A stretch of DNA of 64,000 nt from NCBI RefSeq assembly GCF_030315745.1, contig NZ_JASXSH010000014.1, positions 1 to 64,000 on the forward strand, given 5' to 3'. The notes below the pieces were generated by a model that was given only the letters and a program-made list of their open reading frames with translations, did not search any database and was not told the origin of the DNA. This DNA comes from Gordonia heveisoli. GTDB lineage: Bacteria; Actinomycetota; Actinomycetes; Mycobacteriales; Mycobacteriaceae. Every line of letters starts with the position of its first letter. The first letter of the stretch is position 1. Positions 26,406 to 35,898 of the stretch are shown here, one piece after another. A program made the translations under genes and the position numbers.

Positions 26406-27923
26406 ATGACTCTTCCGCCGTCATTGCAGCCGCTCGACGATCTCGAAACCGAGACCGAACCCGAACTGACCCGCATCTCGCTGCTCATCGGATCACGAAC
26501 CCTCGACGTCGGCGTCCCAGCCAACGTCGACATCGCCGCGTTCATGCCCGACGTCCTGCGTCTGATCAACGATCAGATCATCAGCCGGGCCAGCCACAAC
26601 GACGAGACGTTGGAGTTGTTCGACGTCGGCCCCGGACGCTGGACGCTCGCCCGGCTCGGGCAGCCCGCCGTCGACGACACCCGCTCGCTGGAGGAAGCGG
26701 GCTTCTACGAAGGCGACGTCCTGACCGTGCGACGCGTCGGCGAACACCCGCCGACCATGCTCTTCGACGACGTCGACGACGACGACGCCAACGACAAACG
26801 ACGCCCGTCGGGGTCGACCGCCGAATGGAGTGCCCGCGGACGCCGTGTGGCCGCTTTCGGCGTCGCCGGAATCGCCACCCTCGGGCTACTCGCACTTCTC
26901 GTCTTCGGCGAGAAGCCGCCGTTGTACGTGCCCATCGTCGCCGCCATCGCCGCTGCGCTGCTGATCCTGTCGTCGGCCTACACTTCGCGCGCCCTCGACG
27001 ACGAGACCGCCACCGGCGCTGCGGTCGCCTGCGCGTTGCCGTTGGTGTTCGCCGGATCGCTGCGCCTACTGCCCGACAGCTTCGGGTCGGTGACCCTGCC
27101 GATGGCATTCGGCATCACCGCCCTGGTGTCCTTCCTGGCCTTCCAGATCAGCGGCCGCAACCGCACCCTGCACGCACTGGTCCTGACGCTCACGTTCTTC
27201 CTCGGCGGTGCGTCGGTGTTCTGGAATCTGCTCGACATCACCGAACGGCAGCTCGGCGCGGTCCTCGCGGTGATCTCGGTGATCACCGTGTCCGTCGCTC
27301 CCCGGCTCACGATCCTGCTGGCGAAGCTGCCGGTGCCGCCGGTACCGACCGCCGGTGAACCCATCGATGACATCGACACGCGCGGGGAGCCAACCGTGCA
27401 GGGCGTCAACGCCGTCACCGCACGCTCGGTGCCGACCGCCGACGGTCTGAACGAACGCATCGCCCGGGCCAACGCCTACCTGACCGGCATCCTGGCCGGG
27501 GCGGCATTCAGCATCGTCGTCGGTGTGTACTTCTCCGTCGACACCAGCACCCGCGAGTTCTATTGGCAGGGCACCGTATTCGCGACCCTCGCGGCGGCCG
27601 TGCTGTGTCTGCGCGGCCGCACGCACCACGACCTGTACCAGTCGGCGACGATGGTCGGACTGGGGCTGATCGCGGCGATCGTCATCATCGTGAAATCGAG
27701 CCTGGAGCTCGACGACTGGATGTCCACCGGGTTCGTTCTCATCGTCATGGTCGGCGTACTGGCCTTCGCCACCGGCATCGTCGCACCACGATTCGAGTTC
27801 TCACCGATCACCCGACGCTATGTGGAGATCCTGGAATATGTCCTGATCGGGCTGATGCTGCCGTTCGCCGCGTGGATCATGAGCATCTACAGCTGGGCCC
27901 GCGGCCTCGACATCAACTTCTGA
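26406..27923 (+). CDS. eccD: ESX integral membrane protein EccD (copy 1)
   Basis: The 505-residue protein has a ubiquitin-like N-terminal domain (about 15-105; TRISLLIGSRTLDVGVPAN, GRWTLARLGQPAVDD) and about eleven membrane helices from residue 140 to the end. This is the EccD layout; in the ESX complex two EccD chains form a membrane vestibule, and their ubiquitin-like domains contact EccC and EccB/EccE. A charged loop (about 310-350) separates the helix groups. AAGGA lies 13 bases before the ATG. The gene is divergent from eccC and convergent on eccB. A second, clearly different EccD (507 residues) is encoded at 42997-44520. Confidence 0.93.
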   Translation: MTLPPSLQPLDDLETETEPELTRISLLIGSRTLDVGVPANVDIAAFMPDVLRLINDQIISRASHNDETLELFDVGPGRWTLARLGQPAVDDTRSLEEAGFYEGDVLTVRRVGEHPPTMLFDDVDDDDANDKRRPSGSTAEWSARGRRVAAFGVAGIATLGLLALLVFGEKPPLYVPIVAAIAAALLILSSAYTSRALDDETATGAAVACALPLVFAGSLRLLPDSFGSVTLPMAFGITALVSFLAFQISGRNRTLHALVLTLTFFLGGASVFWNLLDITERQLGAVLAVISVITVSVAPRLTILLAKLPVPPVPTAGEPIDDIDTRGEPTVQGVNAVTARSVPTADGLNERIARANAYLTGILAGAAFSIVVGVYFSVDTSTREFYWQGTVFATLAAAVLCLRGRTHHDLYQSATMVGLGLIAAIVIIVKSSLELDDWMSTGFVLIVMVGVLAFATGIVAPRFEFSPITRRYVEILEYVLIGLMLPFAAWIMSIYSWARGLDINF

Positions 27924-27962
27924 CGCCGGTCACCCCCGCGAAAGCCGACCCCGACCGTCGGC

Positions 27963-29468
27963 TCAGAATCCCTGGTTCTGTGGTTTGGGCACCACCACGC
28001 CGTCCGGGTCACCACCGAAACCACCATGCGCGATCAACGCCGCCTCGGTGGACAGCGTAGGACCGGCCGGCAACAGACCGATGACGCTCCACGGCGCGAG
28101 CTGCGGGAGCATCTTGCTCCCGTCCGCGCTGCGAACACCCGAGGTGCCCAGCATGTCGGCGGTCGCCGGATTCGGGACAGCGAACCGCATCCCGGTGTCG
28201 GAGATGTAGAACAACCGGCCCGCGACCGCGCCCGCACCGGATGCCTGAACCCATTCTCCGGTACCCGGTGGCACATAGGTCGCATCGATCGAGGGACCGT
28301 CACCATCGGACGTCACCAGCACGCTCGGCTGCGCGTTGTCGGGGATCGGCAGGCGGTCACCCACCAGCATCTCGGTCTGCGGCTCCGACGACAGGCTGGG
28401 GCCGAACCAATGCGTACACAGCGTCGTCCCACTGCCCAACGTGTACTCGGGGATCTGGGCGGGGTAATTGCTCACATCGACCGGCAGACCGGATCCCACC
28501 GGCAGTGCGTTGAGGCTCGCCGGCGAGAGCTCCACCGCATCACCGAACAGTGCGGGGTTGCTGAAACGCACGATGTCGGCGGCGACATCGGACACCGGGC
28601 TCAACCGGTCAGCCAATACGACGTACTGGTGCGTGCCACTGGATTCGATGGTCTTGACGATCGATCCGATCGGCACGTCCCCCGGTATCGGCAACCGGGT
28701 CGGCTTACCGGCATTCGGAATCACCAACGGGGTGATCGGTGCGACCGGACGCAATGAACTGAGCAGACCCGGCGACATCCGGACAAACGACGAACCCGTC
28801 AGCTTCAGCGCGTTGGCCAGGATCGGGTTGCTCGGATCGATCAGGGCGCGTTTACCGTCGTAGACCAGGTAGAACCGACCGTCGGCGGCTGCGGCCACCG
28901 CGGCCGCATTCGGTGCGGCGACCCGGATGTCGGGGGTCAGACGCGGAACGTTCGACAGCACCACCGTCTGATCCTGGAACGGCGAGACGCTCTGGCCGGT
29001 GGCGATACTCGTGTCACACACCGTCCAGTCCGACCGGCTGAGGTCGTCGGCGCTATTGATGCGGGCCGGGGCGCCGATGATGCCGAGCGTCGGGCCGACG
29101 GTCTTGGACCGGATGTCCTTGTCCTTGACCCGGTGCGGGTTCTCGGGTTTGCCGGTGATCAGCCGCGCGGAGGTCAGGTTGAGCACCGGATGCATGACGT
29201 CGTTCACCCGGACGAACATCGCACCCGAGGAGTCCGACACCACGATGACCGAGTTGCCCAGGGCGGGCTGTGGTTTGAAAATCGCCAGCACGACACATGC
29301 GGCCACCACGAGCAGCGCCACCACGAATCCGACCAGCATGGACCGGACCTGGCTGCGCATCGGGTCGTGGATCATGCGGGAGTCGCGCCGCACCAACGCG
29401 TGCTCGAGCCTGCGGAGCAGGAATCGATAGCCGTTGACTTGCGCCTTAGTCGTCAACCGTGCCGGCAT
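27963..29468 (-). CDS. eccB: ESX membrane-anchored protein EccB
   Basis: The 501-residue protein opens with the typical EccB N-terminus (TKAQVNGYRFLLRRLEHALVRRD), followed by one membrane helix at about 45-63 and a large periplasmic region. EccB forms the periplasmic part of the ESX core complex; each unit has R1-R4 repeat domains and a central domain held by a disulfide. Two cysteines (in WTVCDTS and TTLCTHW) fit that bond. It ends convergent with eccD copy 1 (39 bases apart) and is divergent from eccE (125 bases apart). Confidence 0.93.
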   Translation of the reverse strand: MPARLTTKAQVNGYRFLLRRLEHALVRRDSRMIHDPMRSQVRSMLVGFVVALLVVAACVVLAIFKPQPALGNSVIVVSDSSGAMFVRVNDVMHPVLNLTSARLITGKPENPHRVKDKDIRSKTVGPTLGIIGAPARINSADDLSRSDWTVCDTSIATGQSVSPFQDQTVVLSNVPRLTPDIRVAAPNAAAVAAAADGRFYLVYDGKRALIDPSNPILANALKLTGSSFVRMSPGLLSSLRPVAPITPLVIPNAGKPTRLPIPGDVPIGSIVKTIESSGTHQYVVLADRLSPVSDVAADIVRFSNPALFGDAVELSPASLNALPVGSGLPVDVSNYPAQIPEYTLGSGTTLCTHWFGPSLSSEPQTEMLVGDRLPIPDNAQPSVLVTSDGDGPSIDATYVPPGTGEWVQASGAGAVAGRLFYISDTGMRFAVPNPATADMLGTSGVRSADGSKMLPQLAPWSVIGLLPAGPTLSTEAALIAHGGFGGDPDGVVVPKPQNQGF

Positions 29469-29593
29469 GACACCCCCATTCGATCATCCACACGGTAGAT
29501 ACACCGTGCTCCCCAATCGAGTCGTCAGGGTACCGTAGCCCGATGTAGAGGTCTGCCGACCGTCATGCGGCCGGTGGACGGGGGGAGGTAACG

Positions 29594-31285
29594 GTGTCAG
29601 GTATGCGTACGGCCAGTCGACCCGTCGACGATGCGCCACGGCTACAGGCCTCGTCGGAGATTCCACCGCGCCGCGTCGTACCCGCGTGGTGTGTCCTCGT
29701 ACTGCAACTGATCGCAGTCGCAGCCGTGGTCGCGATCGTCACCACCGACATCATCTGGTGGATCCCCGTGATCATTGCCGTGCTCATCGGCGTCTGGTTC
29801 ATCCCGATCGGTGGCCGCCCGGTGGCCCAGACCGTGCGTGAACAGGTGTCCTTCCGACTCAACAGGGATAAACGGCACGACGAGGCCCTGCAGACCTCCG
29901 AGCCGTTCGACATCTCCACTTCCAGCGGATCGCAGTTCGGCTTCCGCTGGGACGGTGATGCCCTGGTGTCGATGCTCGAGATCGCCGACAGCCCGGAGGC
30001 ACTGACGGTGCTGCAGCCCGGAGCCACCGTCGACGCCGTCTACATCCCGGTGCAAGTACTCGCCGAGAGCCTGCACCAGTTCGACATCACCCTGGCCGCC
30101 ATCGACCTGCACATCAGCGGCTCCCGGTCGCGGGGCGGCACCGAGATCGCCGCCGTCTACGACCATGTCCTCGGTCCGTTGCCTGCCATCGCACACCGAT
30201 CGGTGTGGCTGACCATCCGGCTCGACCCGACCCTCTGTCCGGAGGCCATCAGCCGTCGCGGCGGCGGCTCCACCGGCATCCTCAAGACCGCCATCACGGG
30301 CAGCCGACGAGTGGCGAACCGGTTGCGCGAGCACGGCTTCGACGTGCGGTCACTGACCGCGGCGGAGATCAGCCGATCGATCGCACACCTGAGCGGCGGA
30401 CTCGAGCTCACCAACATCGACGAATCGTGGGAGACCTGCAGCGCCGGTCAGATGTACCTGCGCAGTTACGGACTCGACCAGCCGATCCTGACATCGGCAG
30501 GCCTGGACCAGCTCTGGACCGTCCCGAGCCACGCCACCACGGTCAGCCTGTCGTTGCGCACGATGGAAGATCGCGACCTCGTCCAGGCGCACGGCATCGT
30601 CCGTTTCGACACCTTTGCGCGCGCCGCCGATGTCGACTTCCCCGGCCTGTCCCCCCTGCACGGACGACAGTTCGACGCCCTGATCGGGTCGCTGCCGCTC
30701 CCGCGGCCCGCCCGGGAGCGGCTCAACGAAAGCTACGGAACCACAAGCGATTTCGGCGAGCTACGCCTTCCCGCCGCAGGTTGCGGACAAGTGATCGGCG
30801 CCGACCGCCACGGACGCGCGGTGGCCCTGCCGGTCTTCGGCCCCACCATCTCACGGGTCGAGATCGCCGGCAGCCTCCACCTCACCCAGCAGCTGGTGCT
30901 GCGCGCGATCGCCCTGGGCGCGCGCGTGCTGGTCTACTCACGCAGGCCGGCCGAATGGCGCGAGATGGTGTCGATGGTAAACCGGAACAACCTGCTCTGG
31001 GTGGCCGAATTCAACCGCGGCACCATGCACGCCAGCGCTGCCGCCAACTATTCGGTGATGGTGTTCGACCAGACCTCCGAACGCCCGGTGAACAGCGGCG
31101 TGACCCGCTTCGTGGTCAATCCGATCGGCTCCGCGCTGTCCGAGGACGCCGATGTCACCCTCGCCCAGCTCGACCCCGAGTCCGACGAGGTGCGCGTCAC
31201 CACGAGCAGCGGCACGGTCACCGTCGAGATGGTCGCCAGCGACGAGGAAATGCAGTACGTGGGATCGTCCTACGACGCGGACTGA
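29594..31285 (+). CDS. eccE: ESX core component EccE
   Basis: The GTG at 29594 follows GGGGGAGG. The 563-residue protein has two adjacent membrane helices (about 35-75; AWCVLVLQLIAVAAVV, WWIPVIIAVLIGVWFIPIG) and then a soluble domain, the standard EccE layout. EccE sits at the rim of the ESX complex next to EccD and EccC in both EccB-containing halves. EccE is missing from ESX-4 systems, so its presence here argues for the more evolved ESX-1/2/3/5 type. The gene is followed by a strong hairpin at 31372-31403 and converges on the esx pair. Confidence 0.9.
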   Translation: MSGMRTASRPVDDAPRLQASSEIPPRRVVPAWCVLVLQLIAVAAVVAIVTTDIIWWIPVIIAVLIGVWFIPIGGRPVAQTVREQVSFRLNRDKRHDEALQTSEPFDISTSSGSQFGFRWDGDALVSMLEIADSPEALTVLQPGATVDAVYIPVQVLAESLHQFDITLAAIDLHISGSRSRGGTEIAAVYDHVLGPLPAIAHRSVWLTIRLDPTLCPEAISRRGGGSTGILKTAITGSRRVANRLREHGFDVRSLTAAEISRSIAHLSGGLELTNIDESWETCSAGQMYLRSYGLDQPILTSAGLDQLWTVPSHATTVSLSLRTMEDRDLVQAHGIVRFDTFARAADVDFPGLSPLHGRQFDALIGSLPLPRPARERLNESYGTTSDFGELRLPAAGCGQVIGADRHGRAVALPVFGPTISRVEIAGSLHLTQQLVLRAIALGARVLVYSRRPAEWREMVSMVNRNNLLWVAEFNRGTMHASAAANYSVMVFDQTSERPVNSGVTRFVVNPIGSALSEDADVTLAQLDPESDEVRVTTSSGTVTVEMVASDEEMQYVGSSYDAD

Positions 31286-31371
31286 CCGGCGTTACGGCAC
31301 ACCCGTCCTGATCGGATGTGGGCACCCGGGCCCGCTCCGGCAGACACGAATTCATCCCAGATACACGAAAT

Positions 31372-31403
31372 CGGGCGTCCAGCACCTGGGTGCTGGACGC
31401 CCG
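31372..31403. terminator. Bidirectional hairpin terminator
   Basis: A perfect 14-base stem (31372-31385 with 31390-31403) with a four-base loop lies between the ends of eccE (plus) and the esxA-like gene (minus). Short A runs flank it on both sides, so it can act for both transcripts. Confidence 0.8.
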
Positions 31404-31421
31404 AAACGTCACTACGTGCGA

Positions 31422-31724
31422 TCAGACGATGGAGAAGAGCTCCGACGCGTTGGCGTTGTCGAGAGCCTTCATACCGATGTTCTGATCGGTTGCGTGCTTG
31501 ATCGTGTCATCGGTCTTGTTGAACATGTCCTCGAACTGCACCGAGATCTTCTTCTGCACCTCATTGAGAGCAGCCGCAGCCTGGCCGCCGTAGATCTCGT
31601 TGAGCGAGAGGAACATCTGCTCGATCTCGCCGCGGGCCGCGCGGGCCTTGGCGAGGTACGAGCCTGCGTCCGACAGGCCCGCGTCGATGGCGTTGTGATC
31701 GTATGTGATCTGTCCTTCAGCCAT
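31422..31724 (-). CDS. WXG100 family protein, EsxA-like
   Basis: The 100-residue helical hairpin protein is the second of a tandem pair, 33 bases after its partner, with AAAGGA before the ATG. The turn that normally carries WxG reads IYGGQAAAAL (Tyr45-Gly46-Gly47), so the tryptophan is replaced by tyrosine. EsxA/EsxB-type proteins are exported as a heterodimer by ESX machines. No C-terminal YxxxD/E signal is visible on this chain. It is the last gene of the minus-strand substrate cluster and is followed by the hairpin terminator. Confidence 0.85.
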   Translation of the reverse strand: MAEGQITYDHNAIDAGLSDAGSYLAKARAARGEIEQMFLSLNEIYGGQAAAALNEVQKKISVQFEDMFNKTDDTIKHATDQNIGMKALDNANASELFSIV

Positions 31725-31757
31725 GATTCATATCCTTTCGAAAAGTGTTGTGATTGG

Positions 31758-32048
31758 TTACTGGTGGCCGTCGGCCTGGAGTGCCTTCTTGATGCCCGCC
31801 TCGGCGGCCTCGACGGTCCGGTCCAGCAACTGGATGATGTTGTTGTACTCTTCGTCGTTCACGTTGGTGGTTTCCAGGTGCGCGCTCGCCGAGCTGCCCT
31901 GCCACGAACCACTGGTCAGCGACTGCTGCGAGTCGCGAAGGTCGGTCAGAGCCTTCTTCGCGTCGTCGCGATGCGCCTGGACCTCGACAAGCTTCTTGGC
32001 CGCCTCGGCCGGAGAGACCTTGAACGACGATTCCTGAACATCTCCCAT
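31758..32048 (-). CDS. WXG100 family protein, EsxB-like
   Basis: The 96-residue protein has two helices joined by GSWQGSSA (Trp49-x-Gly51), the WXG motif of ESX substrates, and AGGAAA before its ATG. It precedes the EsxA-like gene and should form its heterodimer partner. EsxB-type partners usually carry a C-terminal YxxxD/E signal that EccC reads; the only tyrosine here (Tyr67, in EEYNNII) is not followed by an acid at the right place. A short hairpin lies in the leader at 32074-32094. Confidence 0.87.
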   Translation of the reverse strand: MGDVQESSFKVSPAEAAKKLVEVQAHRDDAKKALTDLRDSQQSLTSGSWQGSSASAHLETTNVNDEEYNNIIQLLDRTVEAAEAGIKKALQADGHQ

Positions 32049-32073
32049 GTCATTTCCTCATTTCGTTGTTCGA

Positions 32074-32094
32074 GTTTCGGCCCCCAGCCGAAAC
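32074..32094 (-). promoter_or_regulatory. Leader hairpin upstream of the esx pair
   Basis: GTTTCGG and CCGAAAC form a seven-base stem around a seven-base loop, 26 bases before the EsxB-like start and after the EspG stop. Such a hairpin could protect or set apart a strongly expressed esx mRNA from the operon upstream; this role is inferred. Confidence 0.35.
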
Positions 32095-32170
32095 CTCGGT
32101 ACTTACTTCGGATTTCCAGTAGGTCATCTGCCGAACAATCGGCATCCATAGTCATCCCCCTTGACGCCGG

Positions 32171-32974
32171 TCACCACCTCTCCGGTAGCAGCGACATCAA
32201 CTGTCCAATTGCCTGTGCGAGTCGATGGCCGGAACCACCCTTGACGCTGCACCACAACTGGTCGTCTGCGGAGATCGTCGGCACGGTGATCACGCTGCCG
32301 CGCGCGGAGTAGAACACCGCGACCACACCGTCGATCATCTGTGTCCGGTCGGATTCGGAATCGAGTGCCGAGACCCGGATCTCGGCGGCCGCCTCGTAAT
32401 CGGCGAGCACCGAACTCATCGCGATCGCACTGCGATGGTCGGCGCCGAGTCCGTGCAGCTCATCGGCGAGCGGGGTAGCGGCGCGGAGACCGGCCAGCCG
32501 CTCGTCGATCTCGGCGATCGGGGCGCTGACCGAATCACACTGTGTTTCGACGGGTTTCGGCAGCAATCGACCGACCTCGGCGATCACCCGGTCTTCCAGA
32601 TCGGTGTCGAAGGCGCGGAGCCGGACCGTCTCACCGCGTCGGGTGGCGACGACGTGGGCACGACCGACCCGCAGAATCGTCGCGCGCAGGAGGCCTTCGG
32701 CGGTGATCAGGCGAATCGACAACTCGCGCTCCGGTCGCCGCATCAAGCCCAGCACGTGTGCAAGATCCTGGTCGATCTCGCCGTCGACGATCAGATCCCG
32801 GTCGGCGAGAGCCTGCGCACAGGCATCGCGCGCCAGTTCCAGCTCGACGATCGTCGGCTGAGTAGGCCACAGCGCCAATGCTTCCGGCGTGGTGTCGATA
32901 CCGAGCCGATCCACCAGGGTCAGCACCTCGTCGACGGTCAGCTCATGTTCCAGGTCGAGCGAGACGGTACTCAT
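32171..32974 (-). CDS. ESX secretion-associated protein EspG (second copy)
   Basis: The 267-residue soluble protein has the EspG opening (LDLEHELTVDEVLTLVDRLGID...PEALALW), the alternating strand core (SIRLITAEGLLRATILRVG, AHVVATRRGETVRLRAF) and a C-terminal helix (HRLAQAIGQLMSLL). EspG binds PPE proteins before export. The start overlaps the PPE stop by four bases, and the PE gene lies one further upstream, so PE, PPE and EspG form one functional unit. This copy differs clearly from the one at 19630-20352, in keeping with each EspG serving only PPE proteins of its own system. Confidence 0.8.
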   Translation of the reverse strand: MSTVSLDLEHELTVDEVLTLVDRLGIDTTPEALALWPTQPTIVELELARDACAQALADRDLIVDGEIDQDLAHVLGLMRRPERELSIRLITAEGLLRATILRVGRAHVVATRRGETVRLRAFDTDLEDRVIAEVGRLLPKPVETQCDSVSAPIAEIDERLAGLRAATPLADELHGLGADHRSAIAMSSVLADYEAAAEIRVSALDSESDRTQMIDGVVAVFYSARGSVITVPTISADDQLWCSVKGGSGHRLAQAIGQLMSLLPERW

Positions 32975-34029
32975 ACGCGCGTACCCCGCTCCCCGAACAC
33001 CGACGGCGACACCCAGTCCTCGGAGGAGGCCCGCTCCATCTGACGCGAATCCGGATCGAAGATCTCCTCGGGCGCCGACTGCCCGCCGGTACCGCTGAAC
33101 GATCCGGTTTCCGGCCCCCAGCTCACACTGTCGACTGAGAAGGCGCCGAAGTTCGACGCTGCGGCAAACCCGCTACCCGCGGGCCGCGCCTCGCCGGCCT
33201 CCGTCAGCGATGCGGCGGGACGGTTCGACTCGAATTCCTTGTCGTCGTTGTTGCCACGCCCCATCGCACCCATCGGGCCACCCGGAGCGCCCGCCATGCC
33301 ACCGCTGGTGGCGGATGCCGCGACCACGCGAGACGAACGCTGGTTGGTGTTGCCCGCGACAGTCATCGGGGTGGGCGCGGTGAGCGGTGTCGGGACCGCC
33401 CCCACACCACCCATACCACCGCCGGCACCGGCTCCGACGCCGGAACCGCCATTCGCCTTGTCGCCCTTGGCCATCTCGGCCTGCGACTTCGCGATATTGG
33501 GCGGCGGTGCGGCCGTCCACGGCTGCGCCAGTGGCGTCACCGTATGTTCGTAACTGGTCATGATCCCCACCGCGTTGGCGGTGGCGGCCTGGAGCGCGGC
33601 GTCACCGGCGCCCAAGGCGCCGATCATGAGTCCGTTCGGGAAGGCCTGCAGCGACTTGCCGACGGCCAACGCCTCTTGAAGTTTCACCGCTTCGGGAACC
33701 GACGGCATCGCGATGACCGCGACCGCGTGGCCGACCGCAGCGGCTTCGGCACGCTGAGCGTTGGTGGCAGCTTCGAGCGCCGCCTTGTCGAGCCACTTGC
33801 CGAAGGATTCGAGTTTCGCGCGTGCTTCCTGCGAACCCGAGGAGTCCCACGACTCGCCGAGCTTGTGGAGCAGCTTCCGATAGTCGGTCGCGATCTCGGC
33901 GAGTTCCTTCGCCACGGTCACCCAGTGATGCCCGGCCTCACCCATCGGACCGGCACCGGCGCCCGCGATCAACTGCTGAGCCAAAATCTTCAGGTCGCGC
34001 GAGGCCCAGACCACCCCCGTAAAGCCCAC
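32971..34029 (-). CDS. PPE family protein
   Basis: The 352-residue protein begins MGFTGVVWASRDLKILAQQL and has a helical N-terminal domain of about 180 residues, matching the PPE fold (long antiparallel helices that pair with PE), although the literal Pro-Pro-Glu at the start is replaced. ESWDSSGSQEA (about residues 59-69) stands at the position of the WxG turn. The rest is Gly/Pro-rich with low complexity, the usual variable tail. It lies between PE (34132-34458) and EspG (overlap), which fixes its assignment. Confidence 0.8.
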   Translation of the reverse strand: MGFTGVVWASRDLKILAQQLIAGAGAGPMGEAGHHWVTVAKELAEIATDYRKLLHKLGESWDSSGSQEARAKLESFGKWLDKAALEAATNAQRAEAAAVGHAVAVIAMPSVPEAVKLQEALAVGKSLQAFPNGLMIGALGAGDAALQAATANAVGIMTSYEHTVTPLAQPWTAAPPPNIAKSQAEMAKGDKANGGSGVGAGAGGGMGGVGAVPTPLTAPTPMTVAGNTNQRSSRVVAASATSGGMAGAPGGPMGAMGRGNNDDKEFESNRPAASLTEAGEARPAGSGFAAASNFGAFSVDSVSWGPETGSFSGTGGQSAPEEIFDPDSRQMERASSEDWVSPSVFGERGTRV

Positions 34030-34131
34030 CTCGTCCCCTCCCGATCCTTCAGTCTCACGACAATCAGCTACGAGCTACATTCTGCGCCGGGGTCGCCGCC
34101 AACTCACCGCGACGACCATGAATGTCAGTCG

Positions 34132-34458
34132 TCAGACCGACTCTGCGCCGGCGCGCTTATCGGACTTCATGTGGAATCCCTTGTCGGTGTCGGCATTCTG
34201 GATGGCCGACGACACGGTGCTGACCGCACGCGAGATCTCGCGCAGTTCGACGACGCCCGCGTCCGCCGCGGTACGGAACGAGGTGTGCACCTCGTTCATC
34301 GTCTTGGCGGCACGCACCGACACCTCGTCGCTGCCGGCCGGCAGCGGGGTCAGAGCAGCCTCGTGGCTGGCCACCACCTTGTGCAGGCGGTCGGCGAGCG
34401 CGCCGAGCTGGCCGGCGACCTCGGAGATCTTGGCGGTGTCTGCGTTGATCGAGCTCAT
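34132..34458 (-). CDS. PE family protein
   Basis: The 108-residue protein starts with INADTAKISEVAGQLGALADRL and has PAGSDEVSVRAAKTMNEV near the turn, a close match to the PE domain pattern (helix, PAGxDEVS turn, helix). AGGAGG lies just before the ATG. PE proteins pair with PPE and are exported by ESX. No tyrosine is present, so the standard YxxxD/E signal is absent or replaced. It lies 102 bases upstream of PPE. Confidence 0.85.
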   Translation of the reverse strand: MSSINADTAKISEVAGQLGALADRLHKVVASHEAALTPLPAGSDEVSVRAAKTMNEVHTSFRTAADAGVVELREISRAVSTVSSAIQNADTDKGFHMKSDKRAGAESV

Positions 34459-34510
34459 CGGAATCCTCCTGTTTGGTCTTCGATTGGTTAGTTGGTCGTG
34501 ATGCTGTCGG

Positions 34511-35893
34511 TCAGATCCGCAGGTCGATATCCGGGCTGATGACCTGCTGGTTGTCGGTCTCGCCGATCACGGCCGGAGCGACGTCGGCGAATTCACCGAC
34601 GATGTCATCGCCGCCTTGTGCGGTGTGCAAGAACGACGCCGCAGTGTGACCACTGCCTTCGCCCTTACCGGCGCCGGCGCCCGCGCCGCCCATCGGTGCG
34701 CCACCCATCGGCCCACCGCCCATCGGCCCACCGGCCACGCCTGCGGTAGCCACGCTTGCTCCCGACCGGCCGGCGCCGCTCGCTGGGTTGGCCGGCGCTC
34801 CGGAGATCTCGGCCCGCGCGGCCAGCGGCATCGCCGCAGCGGCGGAAATACCACCGCCGCCACCGCCACCACCGCCGCCGATCTTGCCACCACCGCCGCC
34901 GCCACCGGTGCGGCTACCGGACGGACTGGCGGCACCGCCGCCGCCCGGCGTGGGTGGCTTGCCGTCACCGGCAGCTTCTTTCTGCGCCTTCTGCATCGAC
35001 TCGTTGAACTTGGCGCCAGCATCCGTGACAGCTTTCACGGTCTTCTGCCCGGTCTTGAACGCGGTACCGGCGAAACCCACACCGGTCTGAGCCAAACCGG
35101 TGCCAACCTGGACTGCGGCGGTGAGGAATTCGGTGGGCACCTGCGATGCGTTGGTGATATCGACCGGGGTGCCGTCGGCCGCGACCTTGGCGGTGTTGAC
35201 CGCCATCTTGCCCTTGTGTAGGCCCATCACGACCATGGTCCGGCTGATCGCCTCGGTGGCCGCGGCGATCAGCACCGCCGGACCCGCTCCGGTGACCATC
35301 AGGCCCGCACCGGCGGCAGCCGCGGCCTGGAAGGTCGTCAGGATCTCCATCAATTCGGCCTCGGTGGTCGTGGTGTCGACCCCGGCCTCGGCGACGGTGC
35401 TCTTGATCTTGGTCGACTGCTGGGCGACATTGACGCCGTCCTTGCCCAGGCTGGTCGCCTGCTTGCCGGCGGCCTCGGCACTGTTGCCCGACCAACCCGA
35501 CTTCATCGCGGAGATGACCGAGGTGAGCGATTGCCCGATCGAGGAGATCGCACTCGTGATGGTGCTGAGCATCTCGGTGGGGTCGAATGCCTCCGACAAT
35601 CCGGTCCCGAGAGTGCCCAGGGCGTCGAGCAGCGGCTGCACCATGATGTCGGCGTTCAGCGACTCGAACAGGTTGCCGCCGTTGGGCAGACCTGGGATCT
35701 CGGGGAGTCCGGGGATCGGACCCGACGCCGGCATCCCGGGAGGCACAGGCAAACCCAACTGTCCGAGGATGTCGGCAGTAGGCGTGTTCAGGTAGTTCGC
35801 CAGCTGGTTTTCCACCGCATTGATGGCCGGACTCGGATCGAATCCGGGAAGTTGCGCCGCCAGACTCGAGACGGTCCCCTGTGAACTCGTCAC
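34511..35893 (-). CDS. EspA/EspE-like type VII secretion effector
   Basis: The 460-residue protein has a Pro/Gly N-terminal segment (GLPVPPGMPASGPIPGL), then a helical domain with MKSGWSGNSAEAAGKQ at about residues 130-145 (a WxG turn) and a hydrophobic helix (AAAGAGLMVTGAGPAVLIAA, about 193-212), followed by a Gly/Ala/Met-rich tail. The combination resembles EspA/EspE-family ESX effectors, which pass through ESX-1 together with smaller EspC/EspF partners. A small EspC-like gene lies five bases upstream. A GTG start is used. The role in this organism is unknown. Confidence 0.65.
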   Translation of the reverse strand: MTSSQGTVSSLAAQLPGFDPSPAINAVENQLANYLNTPTADILGQLGLPVPPGMPASGPIPGLPEIPGLPNGGNLFESLNADIMVQPLLDALGTLGTGLSEAFDPTEMLSTITSAISSIGQSLTSVISAMKSGWSGNSAEAAGKQATSLGKDGVNVAQQSTKIKSTVAEAGVDTTTTEAELMEILTTFQAAAAAGAGLMVTGAGPAVLIAAATEAISRTMVVMGLHKGKMAVNTAKVAADGTPVDITNASQVPTEFLTAAVQVGTGLAQTGVGFAGTAFKTGQKTVKAVTDAGAKFNESMQKAQKEAAGDGKPPTPGGGGAASPSGSRTGGGGGGGKIGGGGGGGGGGISAAAAMPLAARAEISGAPANPASGAGRSGASVATAGVAGGPMGGGPMGGAPMGGAGAGAGKGEGSGHTAASFLHTAQGGDDIVGEFADVAPAVIGETDNQQVISPDIDLRI

Positions 35894-35898
35894 CAGCG

